From Rodentibacter caecimuris (GTDB lineage: Bacteria > Pseudomonadota > Gammaproteobacteria > Enterobacterales > Pasteurellaceae): a DNA stretch of 60,393 nucleotides. The notes beneath the pieces are model-generated. The model worked only from the letters and a program-made list of their open reading frames with translations. It ran no database searches and was not told the origin of the DNA. A program made the translations under genes and the position numbers. The stretch is taken from NCBI RefSeq assembly GCF_024622045.1, contig NZ_JANKBP010000016.1; one strand, 5' to 3'. Below, one piece after another: positions 53,726 to 60,393 of this stretch. Positions within the stretch are counted from its first letter, which is position 1. Every line of letters begins with the position of its first letter.

Positions 53726-54193
53726 CTAATTTATATCCGATGAATGATACCAGCGATTGTTCTGGTTTGTATCATCATATTCATCAAGTAGATGGCATTT
53801 AAAATCAATGGAATCAAAGATTTCATTGAGAAATTTTTGTGTTTTATTCATACTGGAAACTACTTTATCATCATAGTTTGCTTCATTATCATAATTTAAT
53901 TTTTCATAGATGTGAATTTCCAACAACCAAGCACAATTTTTATATTGTTCTTCCCGCCATTTCCTCGCTAAGTCTTGATTGGGAATAATAGCAATGAATG
54001 TTTTCATTTCTTTATTTAAATTCCAATAAAAATGCTTATATTTAAAAGGTAAATAACTTTCCAAAAGAGTAGATTTGCATTTTGTGAAGGTTCTATTGTG
54101 TGTTTTAAAGTAGGCTTGAATTGGTTTTATTAACCTGCTTTCATCTTTTGCTACGCTTTGAATGGCCCAATAACTGTGATTTTTAAAATTCAT
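53726..54193 (-). CDS. hypothetical protein, AT-rich orphan gene
   Basis: 155 residues, soluble, rich in Asn, Tyr, Lys and aromatic residues, with a WNLNKEMKTFIAIIPNQDLARKWREEQ central segment and an acidic C-terminus (LLDEYDDTNQNN). SD AAGGAT precedes ATG 54193. No signal peptide or membrane segment. Base composition is more AT-rich than neighbours and it has no uptake signal, hinting at acquired DNA between deaD and mltF. I recognise no family. Confidence 0.6.
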   Translation of the reverse strand: MNFKNHSYWAIQSVAKDESRLIKPIQAYFKTHNRTFTKCKSTLLESYLPFKYKHFYWNLNKEMKTFIAIIPNQDLARKWREEQYKNCAWLLEIHIYEKLNYDNEANYDDKVVSSMNKTQKFLNEIFDSIDFKCHLLDEYDDTNQNNRWYHSSDIN

Positions 54194-54208
54194 TTTTTTA
54201 TCCTTAAT

Positions 54209-54241
54209 AGAAAGGGTAGGGATATATCCTATCTCTACCCT
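54209..54241 (-). terminator. hairpin terminator after deaD
   Basis: AAAGGGTAG (54209-54217) and CTACCCTTT (54233-54241) pair, with an inner stem in between. It separates deaD from the orphan gene; the T run on the minus strand is short. Confidence 0.65.
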
Positions 54242-54254
54242 TTAATATTAACTA

Positions 54255-56054
54255 TTAACTACGGCGACCTCTTCGAGGTTTCTCGTTAAAAGTGCGGTTA
54301 TTTTTTTCACTAAATTTCCGCCCGCCGCGATCACCATTATCGTTACCACGACCTTTCCGTTTTCCTCCGAAATCATCACGTTCGCGTGAGTTTTCAGCTT
54401 TTACCGCGCCAAGGAATGACATTCTCATTTGCTTGTTTAGCACTCGGGTTTTGCCGAATTGTTGAAGCAATTCTTTTGGCATACCTTGTGGTAATTCCAC
54501 CGTGGTGTAGTCATCATAAAGTTTAATATGACCGATATAACGACTATTAATATCGCCTTCGTTTGCAATTGCTCCGACGATATGACGAACTTCAACACCA
54601 TCCATTCTTCCGACTTCAATACGATATAAATCCATCGGTTGCGGATTGCCGTAACCTTTTCGTTCACCGCGACGCTCTGCCGAACGAGGATTTTCGCGAC
54701 GCTCACCACGATCACTACGGCGACGTTTTTCCATTGGCGGATCTGGTGGAAGAATCAGTTTTTGCTTGCCTTGTAGTAACATTAGCATAGCTGCCGCAAT
54801 ATCTTCTTGATCTTGATCCGCGGTAAATAAATCTTCTAACAGGCTACGATATTGTTCTAAATCGTGATGTTCAAGTTGTTTGGTGATTTTCGCCACAAAT
54901 TTTTTACGGCGGCATTCTTGCAATATTAAATGATTCGGCAGTTCTACTTCATTAATCGGTTTTTTCATCAAATGTTCAATATTGCGGAGTAAACGGCGTT
55001 CCCGAGACTCTACAAACAACAATGCACGACCGGAACGACCGGCACGACCGGTACGACCGATACGATGCACGTAAGATTCGGCGTCAAGCGGAATGTCGTA
55101 GTTCACGACAAGGCTGATTCGTTCAATGTCAATACCGCGTGCAGCAACATCCGTTGCAACAACAATATCAAGACTGCCGTTACGTAAGCGATCAAGGGTT
55201 TGCTCACGCAGTTGTTGGGTCATATCACCGTTTAGTGCGGCAGAACGGAAACCGTTTTTCTCTAATAGCTCGGTAATATCCAATGTGCCTGTTTTAGTAC
55301 GGGCAAAGATAATGGCGGCATCAAAATCCTCCACTTCTAAGAAACGAAGCAGTGCTTCATTTTTGCGTACACCGTGCACATACCAACAACTTTGTTCAAT
55401 ATCCGGCGCATTTTCGTTATTAACTTTAATCTTCACTTCTTGCGGATCATTCATAAAACGCTTGGTGATACGGCGAATCGGTTCCGGCATTGTGGCAGAG
55501 AAAAGGGCAGTTTGATGATGTTCCGGTAATTCGGCCATTACCGTTTCAACATCGTCAATAAAGCCCATGCGCAGCATTTCATCAGCTTCATCCAACACGA
55601 TGAAACGAAGTTCGGATAAATCTAATGTGCCACGACGAATATGATCAAGGATACGCCCCGGCGTACCTACGACGACTTGTGCACCTTGTTTTAATGCGCG
55701 TAATTGAATGTCATAGCGTTGCCCACCGTAAAGGGTAACAACACGTATGCCCTGTATATGTTTTATAAATTGATCGCAGGCATCCGCCACTTGAATGGCA
55801 AGTTCACGTGTCGGTGCCATTACTAACATTTGAGGGTGTTTTGCTTCAGTATTAATTTGAGCCAGTAAAGGCAATGAGAAAGCTGCAGTTTTACCACTGC
55901 CGGTTTGTGCCATACCCAACACATCTTTGCCGTTGAGCAAGTGAGGGATACAGGCTTGTTGAATTGGAGAAGGTGTTTCAAAACCTAGGTCAGAAACGGC
56001 TTTTAAGATGAACTCAGGCAACCTTAAGTCATTAAAAGTGATTTTTTCAGTCAT
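54255..56054 (-). CDS. deaD: ATP-dependent DEAD-box RNA helicase DeaD (CsdA)
   Basis: 599 residues. RecA-like core with AQTGSGKT (about 49-56), PTREL, DEAD (about 155-158), SAT and HRIGRTGRAGR (about 330-340). The CsdA-type RNA-binding domain follows (RIEVGRMDGVEVRHIVGAIANEGDI..., about 478-545) and a basic Gly/Arg-rich tail. Unwinds RNA in cold shock and 50S assembly. Order pnp-nlpI-deaD matches E. coli. Confidence 0.95.
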   Translation of the reverse strand: MTEKITFNDLRLPEFILKAVSDLGFETPSPIQQACIPHLLNGKDVLGMAQTGSGKTAAFSLPLLAQINTEAKHPQMLVMAPTRELAIQVADACDQFIKHIQGIRVVTLYGGQRYDIQLRALKQGAQVVVGTPGRILDHIRRGTLDLSELRFIVLDEADEMLRMGFIDDVETVMAELPEHHQTALFSATMPEPIRRITKRFMNDPQEVKIKVNNENAPDIEQSCWYVHGVRKNEALLRFLEVEDFDAAIIFARTKTGTLDITELLEKNGFRSAALNGDMTQQLREQTLDRLRNGSLDIVVATDVAARGIDIERISLVVNYDIPLDAESYVHRIGRTGRAGRSGRALLFVESRERRLLRNIEHLMKKPINEVELPNHLILQECRRKKFVAKITKQLEHHDLEQYRSLLEDLFTADQDQEDIAAAMLMLLQGKQKLILPPDPPMEKRRRSDRGERRENPRSAERRGERKGYGNPQPMDLYRIEVGRMDGVEVRHIVGAIANEGDINSRYIGHIKLYDDYTTVELPQGMPKELLQQFGKTRVLNKQMRMSFLGAVKAENSRERDDFGGKRKGRGNDNGDRGGRKFSEKNNRTFNEKPRRGRRS

Positions 56055-56070
56055 TAAAATACTCGAATAT

Positions 56071-56096
56071 AAAAAGGAAAGCTCAAGGGGGCTTTC
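56071..56096 (-). terminator. terminator or attenuator between nlpI and deaD
   Basis: GAAAGC (56077-56082) and GCTTTC (56091-56096) pair around an 8-nt loop; the minus strand continues into CTTTTTAT. It lies in the deaD leader 17 bp upstream of the start. Confidence 0.6.
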
Positions 56097-56137
56097 GGTT
56101 TAATTGTTGAACACTGAGAATAAATTATCCTCAATGT

Positions 56138-56179
56138 AAAGTGCGGTCTAAAAATTTCCTGTTTTTGTCACCGCACTTT
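56138..56179. repeat. inverted uptake-signal pair at nlpI 3' end
   Basis: AAAGTGCGGT (56138-56147) lies just beyond the nlpI stop; ACCGCACTTT (56170-56179) is within its last codons. They can form a hairpin with a 22-nt loop spanning the stop codon. Confidence 0.7.
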
Positions 56180-57092
56180 TTACTTCTTTTTCCTGTTCTG
56201 TTTGAGCCGGTTTTAATTTCATTAGCTCAAAAGAGGCAAAACGATACTCAACAAAGTCATAAACCTGATTCGCCATAGCCAGTTTAAATAAAGCTGCCGC
56301 TTCATCAACCAGCCCTACATTGAGTTTTTGTTTTGCTAGATAAAAATAGGTTTCTGTGAGAATTTCAGCGTATTGTTGTACGTTTTCAGCGAATTTGCCG
56401 GCACGTTGCTGTAATTCTTCTAAAGAAATGTGTCCTAAGTAGTATTGAACGATATTTGTACCCCAGAAGTCCTTTGACAGCCCTTTTGCTCGTTCGACAA
56501 GGTTTTTACGGGCTTCTTGCGGTTTTAATTTTTGTTCGTTCAAATACAACCATAAAACACGATAAGGATCAGTTGTATCGGCTTGGTAGAACTGTAAGAA
56601 ATCCTGTTCGGCAAGATTATAACGTCCTACATAATAAAAATTTAAACCACGATTAAGGTGGGTGTAATTATAACTTGGATCTAATTCAAACACGGCATTG
56701 AACGTTTCCAATGCGCCGTCATAATCTTCCTCAAGCAATAAATAAAGCCCTAAATAATTATACACGGCCGCCATTTTCGGCTGCAATGCAAGGGCTTGAG
56801 TAAAATCGTAACGAGCCAGCCCCCATAAACCGAGGGAGTCATACAGAACGCCGCGTTCAAAATGCAACAAAGCACGTTCTTCATTACTCATTTTTCCAAC
56901 CAATAATACTTGGCTAATCCGTACAATCATCACTTCTTGTTCAAAGTGTGAATTCGGGTTTTGCTCAGCAAGTATTACGTGATTTTTAGATACAAAAGTG
57001 CCTCTATACTGGACACAGCCGGCAAGAAACAATATCGCGCATAAGCCAAATAAATAGGCTAAATAATGGCGGGATAATCGAAAACACTGCAT
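56148..57092 (-). CDS. nlpI: lipoprotein NlpI
   Basis: 314 residues (E. coli 294). Lipobox FLAGC (Cys about 26) and TPR repeats (ALLHFERGVLYDSLG; AAVYNYLGLYLLLEEDYDGAL; NYTHLNRGLNFYYVGRYNLAE). NlpI is an outer-membrane adaptor that scaffolds peptidoglycan enzymes and presents MepS to the protease Prc. Between pnp and deaD as in E. coli. Confidence 0.92.
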   Translation of the reverse strand: MQCFRLSRHYLAYLFGLCAILFLAGCVQYRGTFVSKNHVILAEQNPNSHFEQEVMIVRISQVLLVGKMSNEERALLHFERGVLYDSLGLWGLARYDFTQALALQPKMAAVYNYLGLYLLLEEDYDGALETFNAVFELDPSYNYTHLNRGLNFYYVGRYNLAEQDFLQFYQADTTDPYRVLWLYLNEQKLKPQEARKNLVERAKGLSKDFWGTNIVQYYLGHISLEELQQRAGKFAENVQQYAEILTETYFYLAKQKLNVGLVDEAAALFKLAMANQVYDFVEYRFASFELMKLKPAQTEQEKEVKSAVTKTGNF

Positions 57093-57132
57093 TGGCTTTC
57101 TTCTTGTGTACTAATATTTGTTGGAAACAACC

Positions 57133-57160
57133 AAACTTGACGGAATTTACCGTCAAGTTT
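57133..57160 (-). other. intercistronic hairpin between pnp and nlpI
   Basis: AAACTTGACGG (57133-57143) and CCGTCAAGTTT (57150-57160): perfect 11-bp stem, loop AATTTA. The minus-strand tail is GGTTGTTT, so termination is partial at best; it can also protect the pnp 3' end. Confidence 0.65.
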
Positions 57161-57173
57161 TGATTTATCAAGA

Positions 57174-59303
57174 TTATTCTTGTTCTTCGCTAGAATTTTC
57201 TTGGATTAGTTCAGCTTCTTGTTTTGGTACAAGGTCTTTCATCGTTAAGCGAATACGACCCTGACGATCGATTTCCACCACTTTCACACTAACCTCTTGA
57301 CCTACTTGAAGATAATCGCTGACTTTTTCAACGCGTTCTTCGGCAATTTGTGAAATATGGACTAAACCTTCTTTATTGCCGACAATAGCAACGAATGCAC
57401 CGAAATCAGCCAAGCGGCTTACTTTACCTTTATAAATTGCACCGGTTTCAACTTCCGCCACAATTTCTTCAATGCGAGCCATCACATTTTTTGCCGCATT
57501 ATTATCGACTGCGGCAATTTTTACCGTACCATCATCGTCAATATCAATTGACGTACCGGTTTCTTCGGTTAATGCACGAATTGTCGCTCCGCCTTTACCA
57601 ATTACATCTTTGATTTTTTTCGGATCAATCTTCATTGTGTGAATACGCGGTGCGTAGTCGGAAATATCTTCACGCGGAGCAGGAATTGCTTGTTCCATCA
57701 CACCAAGAATGTGCATACGTGCGCTTTTCGCTTGGTTTAAAGCGATTTGCATAATTTCCGGTGTAATCCCTTCAATTTTGATGTCCATTTGAAGTGCGGT
57801 CACACCTTCACGTGTACCTGCTACTTTAAAGTCCATATCGCCAAGGTGATCTTCATCACCCAAAATATCGGAAAGTACAACGAATTTTTCTTCTTCTTTC
57901 ACGAGCCCCATAGCGATACCGGCTACTGCTGCTTTAATCGGTACACCGGCATCCATTAAGGCAAGAGAAGCACCACATACGGAAGCCATAGAGGAAGAAC
58001 CGTTAGATTCGGTGATTTCGGATACGACACGTACTACATAAGGGAACTCTGCAAGGCTTGGCATCACCGCAGCTACCCCGCGTTTTGCTAAACGTCCGTG
58101 ACCGATCTCACGACGTTTCGGTGAACCGATCATGCCGGTTTCGCCGACAGAGTATGGCGGGAAGTTATAGTGGAATAAGAAATGATCGGAACGCTCACCG
58201 GTCAATTCATCAATAATTTGTGCATCACGCTCAGTACCAAGAGTTGCAACCGCTAATGCTTGGGTTTCACCACGGGTGAAAATTGCTGAACCATGGGTAC
58301 GCGGTAATACGCCTGTGCAAATATCTAAAGCTCGAACTGTATCTACGGTACGACCATCAATGCGTGGCTCGCCGGCAATGATACGACCGCGTACGATTTG
58401 GCTTTCAAGTGCAGTGAAAATATCAATGATTTTGCCTTCACTGATTTCCTCGTCTTCTGCAGTAATTTGTGCGATAACATCAGCTTTAATCGCATCAATT
58501 TGCTCATAGCGAGTTTGTTTTTCTGTAATACGGTACGCATCACCTAAACGTGCTTCCGCAATGACTTTTACTTTATTGATTAAATCGGTATTTGGTTCAG
58601 GAGCTACCCAATTCCAACGAGGTTTACTGGCTTCTGCTGCAAATTCTTTGATCGCTTCAACCACAACTTGTTGTTGCTGATGACCGAATACTACGGCAGA
58701 CAGCATTTGTTCTTCCGTTAAAATATCGGCTTCGGATTCCACCATTAATACGGCTTTATCCGTTCCCGCCACGACTAAATCCAAACGGCTTTGTTTTTGT
58801 TCCGCCATGGTCGGATTCAATACAAATTGATCGTTAATAAAACCAACGCGTGCTGCGCCGATTGGGCCGTTAAACGGCACACCGGATAAGGATAACGCGG
58901 CAGAAGTACCAATCATCGCCACTAAATCAGGGCTAATTTGCGGATTGACGGAAACAACGGTTGCCACGACTTGAATTTCATTGAAGAAACCTTCCGGGAA
59001 TAATGGACGGATAGGTCGATCGATTAAGCGGGCAATTAAGGTTTCGCCTTCGGATGGACGACCTTCACGCTTGAAAAAACCGCCGGGAATACGACCGGCA
59101 GCATAAGTACGTTCTTGATAGTTAACAGTTAAAGGGAAGAAATCTTGACCTTCTTTCACATCTTTTTTAGCCACAACGGTAACGAACACGCTGGTATCGT
59201 CCATACTAGCCATCACTGCGGCTGTGGCTTGGCGAGCAATCGCACCGGTTTCTAACGTGACGGTGTGTTGCCCGTATTTAAATTGTTTAACAATTGGATT
59301 CAC
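57174..59303 (-). CDS. pnp: polynucleotide phosphorylase
   Basis: 709 residues (E. coli 711) starting at GTG 59303 with SD AAGGAAAA; no ATG lies nearby. Two RNase PH-like domains (the second from about residue 310, with GRTVDTVRAL and the SDILGDEDHLGDMDFKVAGT active-site region), then KH (DVIGKGGATIRAL) and S1 (YKGKVSRLADFGAFVAIVG) domains. 3'-5' phosphorolytic RNA degradation, part of the degradosome. Unlike E. coli, rpsO is not upstream. Confidence 0.97.
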   Translation of the reverse strand: MNPIVKQFKYGQHTVTLETGAIARQATAAVMASMDDTSVFVTVVAKKDVKEGQDFFPLTVNYQERTYAAGRIPGGFFKREGRPSEGETLIARLIDRPIRPLFPEGFFNEIQVVATVVSVNPQISPDLVAMIGTSAALSLSGVPFNGPIGAARVGFINDQFVLNPTMAEQKQSRLDLVVAGTDKAVLMVESEADILTEEQMLSAVVFGHQQQQVVVEAIKEFAAEASKPRWNWVAPEPNTDLINKVKVIAEARLGDAYRITEKQTRYEQIDAIKADVIAQITAEDEEISEGKIIDIFTALESQIVRGRIIAGEPRIDGRTVDTVRALDICTGVLPRTHGSAIFTRGETQALAVATLGTERDAQIIDELTGERSDHFLFHYNFPPYSVGETGMIGSPKRREIGHGRLAKRGVAAVMPSLAEFPYVVRVVSEITESNGSSSMASVCGASLALMDAGVPIKAAVAGIAMGLVKEEEKFVVLSDILGDEDHLGDMDFKVAGTREGVTALQMDIKIEGITPEIMQIALNQAKSARMHILGVMEQAIPAPREDISDYAPRIHTMKIDPKKIKDVIGKGGATIRALTEETGTSIDIDDDGTVKIAAVDNNAAKNVMARIEEIVAEVETGAIYKGKVSRLADFGAFVAIVGNKEGLVHISQIAEERVEKVSDYLQVGQEVSVKVVEIDRQGRIRLTMKDLVPKQEAELIQENSSEEQE

Positions 59304-59328
59304 AATGTTTTCCTTTGATTTTGATATT

Positions 59329-59491
59329 AAAACAACGCTTTATTTTCCAGATTGCGACTAGCAAAAGAAATCTTTGAGAAAATTATTCAAAAAACCGTTT
59401 ACTCATCTCTATATGTGGTATTAGCAAAGCTAAAGTTCAAAAAACGTTGTTTTTTGTGACCGCACTTTTGCGAAAAAATTTCTTTTGTTAG
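59329..59491 (-). promoter_or_regulatory. structured pnp leader
   Basis: Two pairs of complementary arms interlock in the pnp 5' untranslated region: AAAACAACG (59329-59337) with CGTTGTTTT (59445-59453), and CTAGCAAAAGAAAT (59358-59371) with ATTTCTTTTGTTAG (59478-59491; 13 of 14 pairs). E. coli pnp is autoregulated through an RNase III-cut leader duplex; the B arms near the 5' end fit that role. Confidence 0.6.
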
Positions 59492-59523
59492 CCGCACGCT
59501 AATACAGAAAATAAAACTTGTAC

Positions 59524-59553
59524 ATTATACAGATGTTTTGATGTGATTGGTAA
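59524..59553 (-). promoter_or_regulatory. candidate pnp promoter
   Basis: On the minus strand TTACCA (59553-59548), 18-bp spacer and a perfect TATAAT (59529-59524). Start near 59517 gives a leader of about 215 nt, long enough to hold the complementary arms. Confidence 0.6.
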
Positions 59554-59620
59554 CTTTATTTCATACCACCAACTTGTTATGATAGGTCAATTTTCATTCA
59601 GGCATTCATAAGGAGAAAAT

Positions 59621-60091
59621 ATGATTATTAGTAGCCTAATCAACCCGAATTTTAAAGTGGGTTTACCAAAAGTGATTGTAGAAGCGTGCGAGTATCTCAA
59701 TACATTAGACTTAAGTGCATTAGAAACCGGCCGCCACGATATTAACGATCAAATTTATATGAACGTGATGGAGCCGGAAACCGCCGAATCAAGCAGCAAA
59801 AAAGCGGAATTGCACCATGAATATTTAGATGTGCAAGTCTTAATTCGAGGAACGGAGAATATTGAAGTCGGCGCAACCTATCCGGATTTAACAAAATACG
59901 AAGATTACAATGATGCCGATGATTATCAACTGACTGCAGCGGATATTGAGAATAAATTTACGGTTACATTAACGCCTAAAATGTTTGCCGTATTCTACCC
60001 TTACGAACCGCACAAGCCATGCTGTATTGTGAATGGAAAATCGGAAAAGATTAAAAAATTAGTTGTCAAAGTACCGGTTAAATTACTTTGA
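59621..60091 (+). CDS. YhcH/YjgK/YiaL (EbgC) family protein
   Basis: 156 residues, usual length 150-155. Cupin-like DUF386 fold: ELHHEYLDVQVLIRGTENIEV (about 63-84) and FYPYEPHKPCC (about 125-136) carry the conserved His and Glu metal-site residues. Members act in sialic acid or sugar catabolism loci or modify biofilm; here it stands alone, next to pnp. SD AAGGAG. Confidence 0.9.
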   Translation: MIISSLINPNFKVGLPKVIVEACEYLNTLDLSALETGRHDINDQIYMNVMEPETAESSSKKAELHHEYLDVQVLIRGTENIEVGATYPDLTKYEDYNDADDYQLTAADIENKFTVTLTPKMFAVFYPYEPHKPCCIVNGKSEKIKKLVVKVPVKLL

Positions 60092-60102
60092 TTTTATATA
60101 AA

Positions 60103-60130
60103 AGTAGCACTCTATCGGAAGGGCGCTACT
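60103..60130 (-). other. weak inverted repeat downstream of yhcH-like gene
   Basis: AGTAGC (60103-60108) and GCTACT (60125-60130) pair; the T-rich tail is on the minus strand (TTTTATATAAAA), so it would better stop leftward transcription entering from the right. Otherwise 60092-60199 shows nothing. Confidence 0.4.
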
Positions 60131-60199
60131 CCTATCATATTCGCTTAGTTTCTTTCTATCGCTTTTGGCGCAGATTTCAGTTAAATAGTTTCAAAAAAG

Positions 60200-60228
60200 T
60201 TGCATTCTGATCTTGATTTTCTTATATT
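60200..60228 (+). promoter_or_regulatory. promoter of the repeat-containing gene
   Basis: TTGCAT (60200-60205) and TATATT (60223-60228) with an ideal 17-bp spacer. Transcription would begin about 60235, about 30 nt before the ATG at 60264. Confidence 0.65.
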
Positions 60229-60263
60229 AGCACTTGACTTCGTTTAGGAGGATTTATCTAATC

Positions 60264-60393
60264 ATGACGAGCAACGAGCAACGAGCAACGAGCAACGAGC
60301 AACGAGCAACGAGCAACGAGCAACGAGCAACGAGCAACGAGCAACGAGCAACGAGCAACGAGCAACGAGCAACGAGCAACGAGCAACGAGCAA
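60264..60393 (+). CDS. 5' end of a putative phase-variable gene (truncated by window edge)
   Basis: ATG 60264 follows the SD AGGAGG (60246-60251, spacing 12 nt, rather long) and continues in frame into the tandem repeat. The translated repeat is the heptapeptide cycle Thr-Ser-Asn-Glu-Gln-Arg-Ala. No stop occurs before the window ends, so neither the gene's identity nor its length can be judged. Confidence 0.55.
   Translation, partial: MTSNEQRATSNEQRATSNEQRATSNEQRATSNEQRATSNEQRA
60267..60393 (+). repeat. perfect heptanucleotide tandem repeat (ACGAGCA), 18+ copies
   Basis: 127 bases made only of ACGAGCA units: 18 complete copies plus one base, no mismatch, running off the window. Because 7 is not a multiple of 3, gain or loss of one unit shifts the downstream frame. 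All three frames of the repeat encode the same stop-free heptapeptide cycle. Confidence 0.97.

Larger units (their letters stand above)
2893..59467. repeat. dispersed DNA uptake signal sequences (Haemophilus type)
   Basis: I located about 54 exact AAGTGCGGT or ACCGCACTT cores by eye, beginning near 2893, 3258, 3815, 5337, 5623, 5640, 8698, 8755, 10904, 12192, 13482, 14943, 17377, 19746, 20168, 21637, 22708, 23631, 23930, 24014, 25008, 26289, 27119, 27463, 29166, 29339, 30381, 30786, 32105, 32765, 35878, 36795, 37522, 38907, 38923, 39995, 40416, 42622, 43574, 44616, 44633, 45099, 47606, 48568, 48956, 49986, 50003, 52079, 52098, 54290, 56139, 56170, 57792 and 59459. They are recognised during competence for self-DNA in Pasteurellaceae. 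Confidence 0.92.

Noticed and set aside
54437..55515. Open frames overlapping deaD on both strands
   Set aside because: Shadows of the deaD frame, with no independent evidence.
60267..60393. The tandem repeat as a CRISPR array
   Set aside because: Units are 7 bp and contiguous, with no spacers. No cas genes are in the window.
1..60393. tRNA genes, insertion sequences, prophage or defence islands
   Set aside because: No cloverleaf, transposase, integrase, terminal repeats or phage-like genes were found on either strand.

Overview
The window is chromosomal DNA from a member of the Pasteurellaceae. Two things support this. About 54 exact copies of the Haemophilus-type DNA uptake signal core (AAGTGCGGT or its complement) are scattered through it, roughly one per 1.1 kb. 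Gene order and protein sequences are also close to what I recall for Haemophilus, Pasteurella and Aggregatibacter (tyrP-tdk-tsaD divergent from rpsU-dnaG-rpoD; frr-dxr-uppS-cdsA-rseP-bamA-skp-lpxD-fabZ-lpxA-lpxB-rnhB). I cannot name the species. Coding density is high and nearly all genes are housekeeping.

Layout. 1-130: 3' end of a 5S rRNA gene and the rrn terminator. 0.3-2.7 kb: yihI, a DUF2489 membrane protein and hemN. 2.7-5.6 kb: a small accessory-looking locus (LysR regulator divergent from a secreted alpha/beta hydrolase, then a cyclophilin-like protein and non-coding, possibly decayed sequence). 5.7-10.8 kb: cysK and cysZ leftward, zipA and ligA rightward. 11.0-12.1 kb: a short zinc-type CDF exporter with a MerR regulator. 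12.2-15.3 kb leftward: tsaD, a 77-residue membrane protein, tdk, tyrP. 15.4-19.7 kb: the macromolecular synthesis operon rpsU-dnaG-rpoD. 19.8-21.0 kb: a second tyrP-like gene with TyrR-like boxes. 21.1-24.0 kb: yicC, ygfZ, anmK. 24.0-25.9 kb: rpsB-tsf with a structured leader. 25.9-27.5 kb: a phosphoethanolamine transferase. 27.6-40.7 kb: pyrH, frr and the isoprenoid, phospholipid, outer-membrane assembly and lipid A cluster. 40.7-44.6 kb: SLC13-type transporter, mog, glnB and an AI-2E family membrane protein. 44.6-46.8 kb leftward: nhaB, dsbB. 46.9-49.4 kb: fadR, rsmE, yqgE, ruvX. 49.4-52.0 kb: rluD-pgeF divergent from bamD. 52.1-54.2 kb leftward: mltF, a previously unlisted 49-residue basic ORF, and an AT-rich orphan gene. 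54.2-59.3 kb leftward: pnp-nlpI-deaD, an RNA degradation and cold-shock group. 59.6-60.1 kb: a YhcH-family gene.

The most unusual element is at the right edge (60200-60393). A good promoter, a strong Shine-Dalgarno sequence and an ATG lead directly into at least 18 perfect copies of a 7-bp repeat, and the window ends inside the repeat. This is the layout of a slipped-strand phase-variable gene whose body lies outside the window. The window starts in rRNA and stops in a tandem repeat, both classical assembly break points, so it is probably a whole contig.

Functionally the main blocks join translation (rpsB, tsf, frr, rpsU), replication and transcription initiation (dnaG, rpoD, ligA), and envelope construction (uppS, cdsA, rseP, bamA, bamD, skp, lpxD, lpxA, lpxB, fabZ, mltF, nlpI). 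Many intergenic terminators here are inverted pairs of uptake signal sequences.
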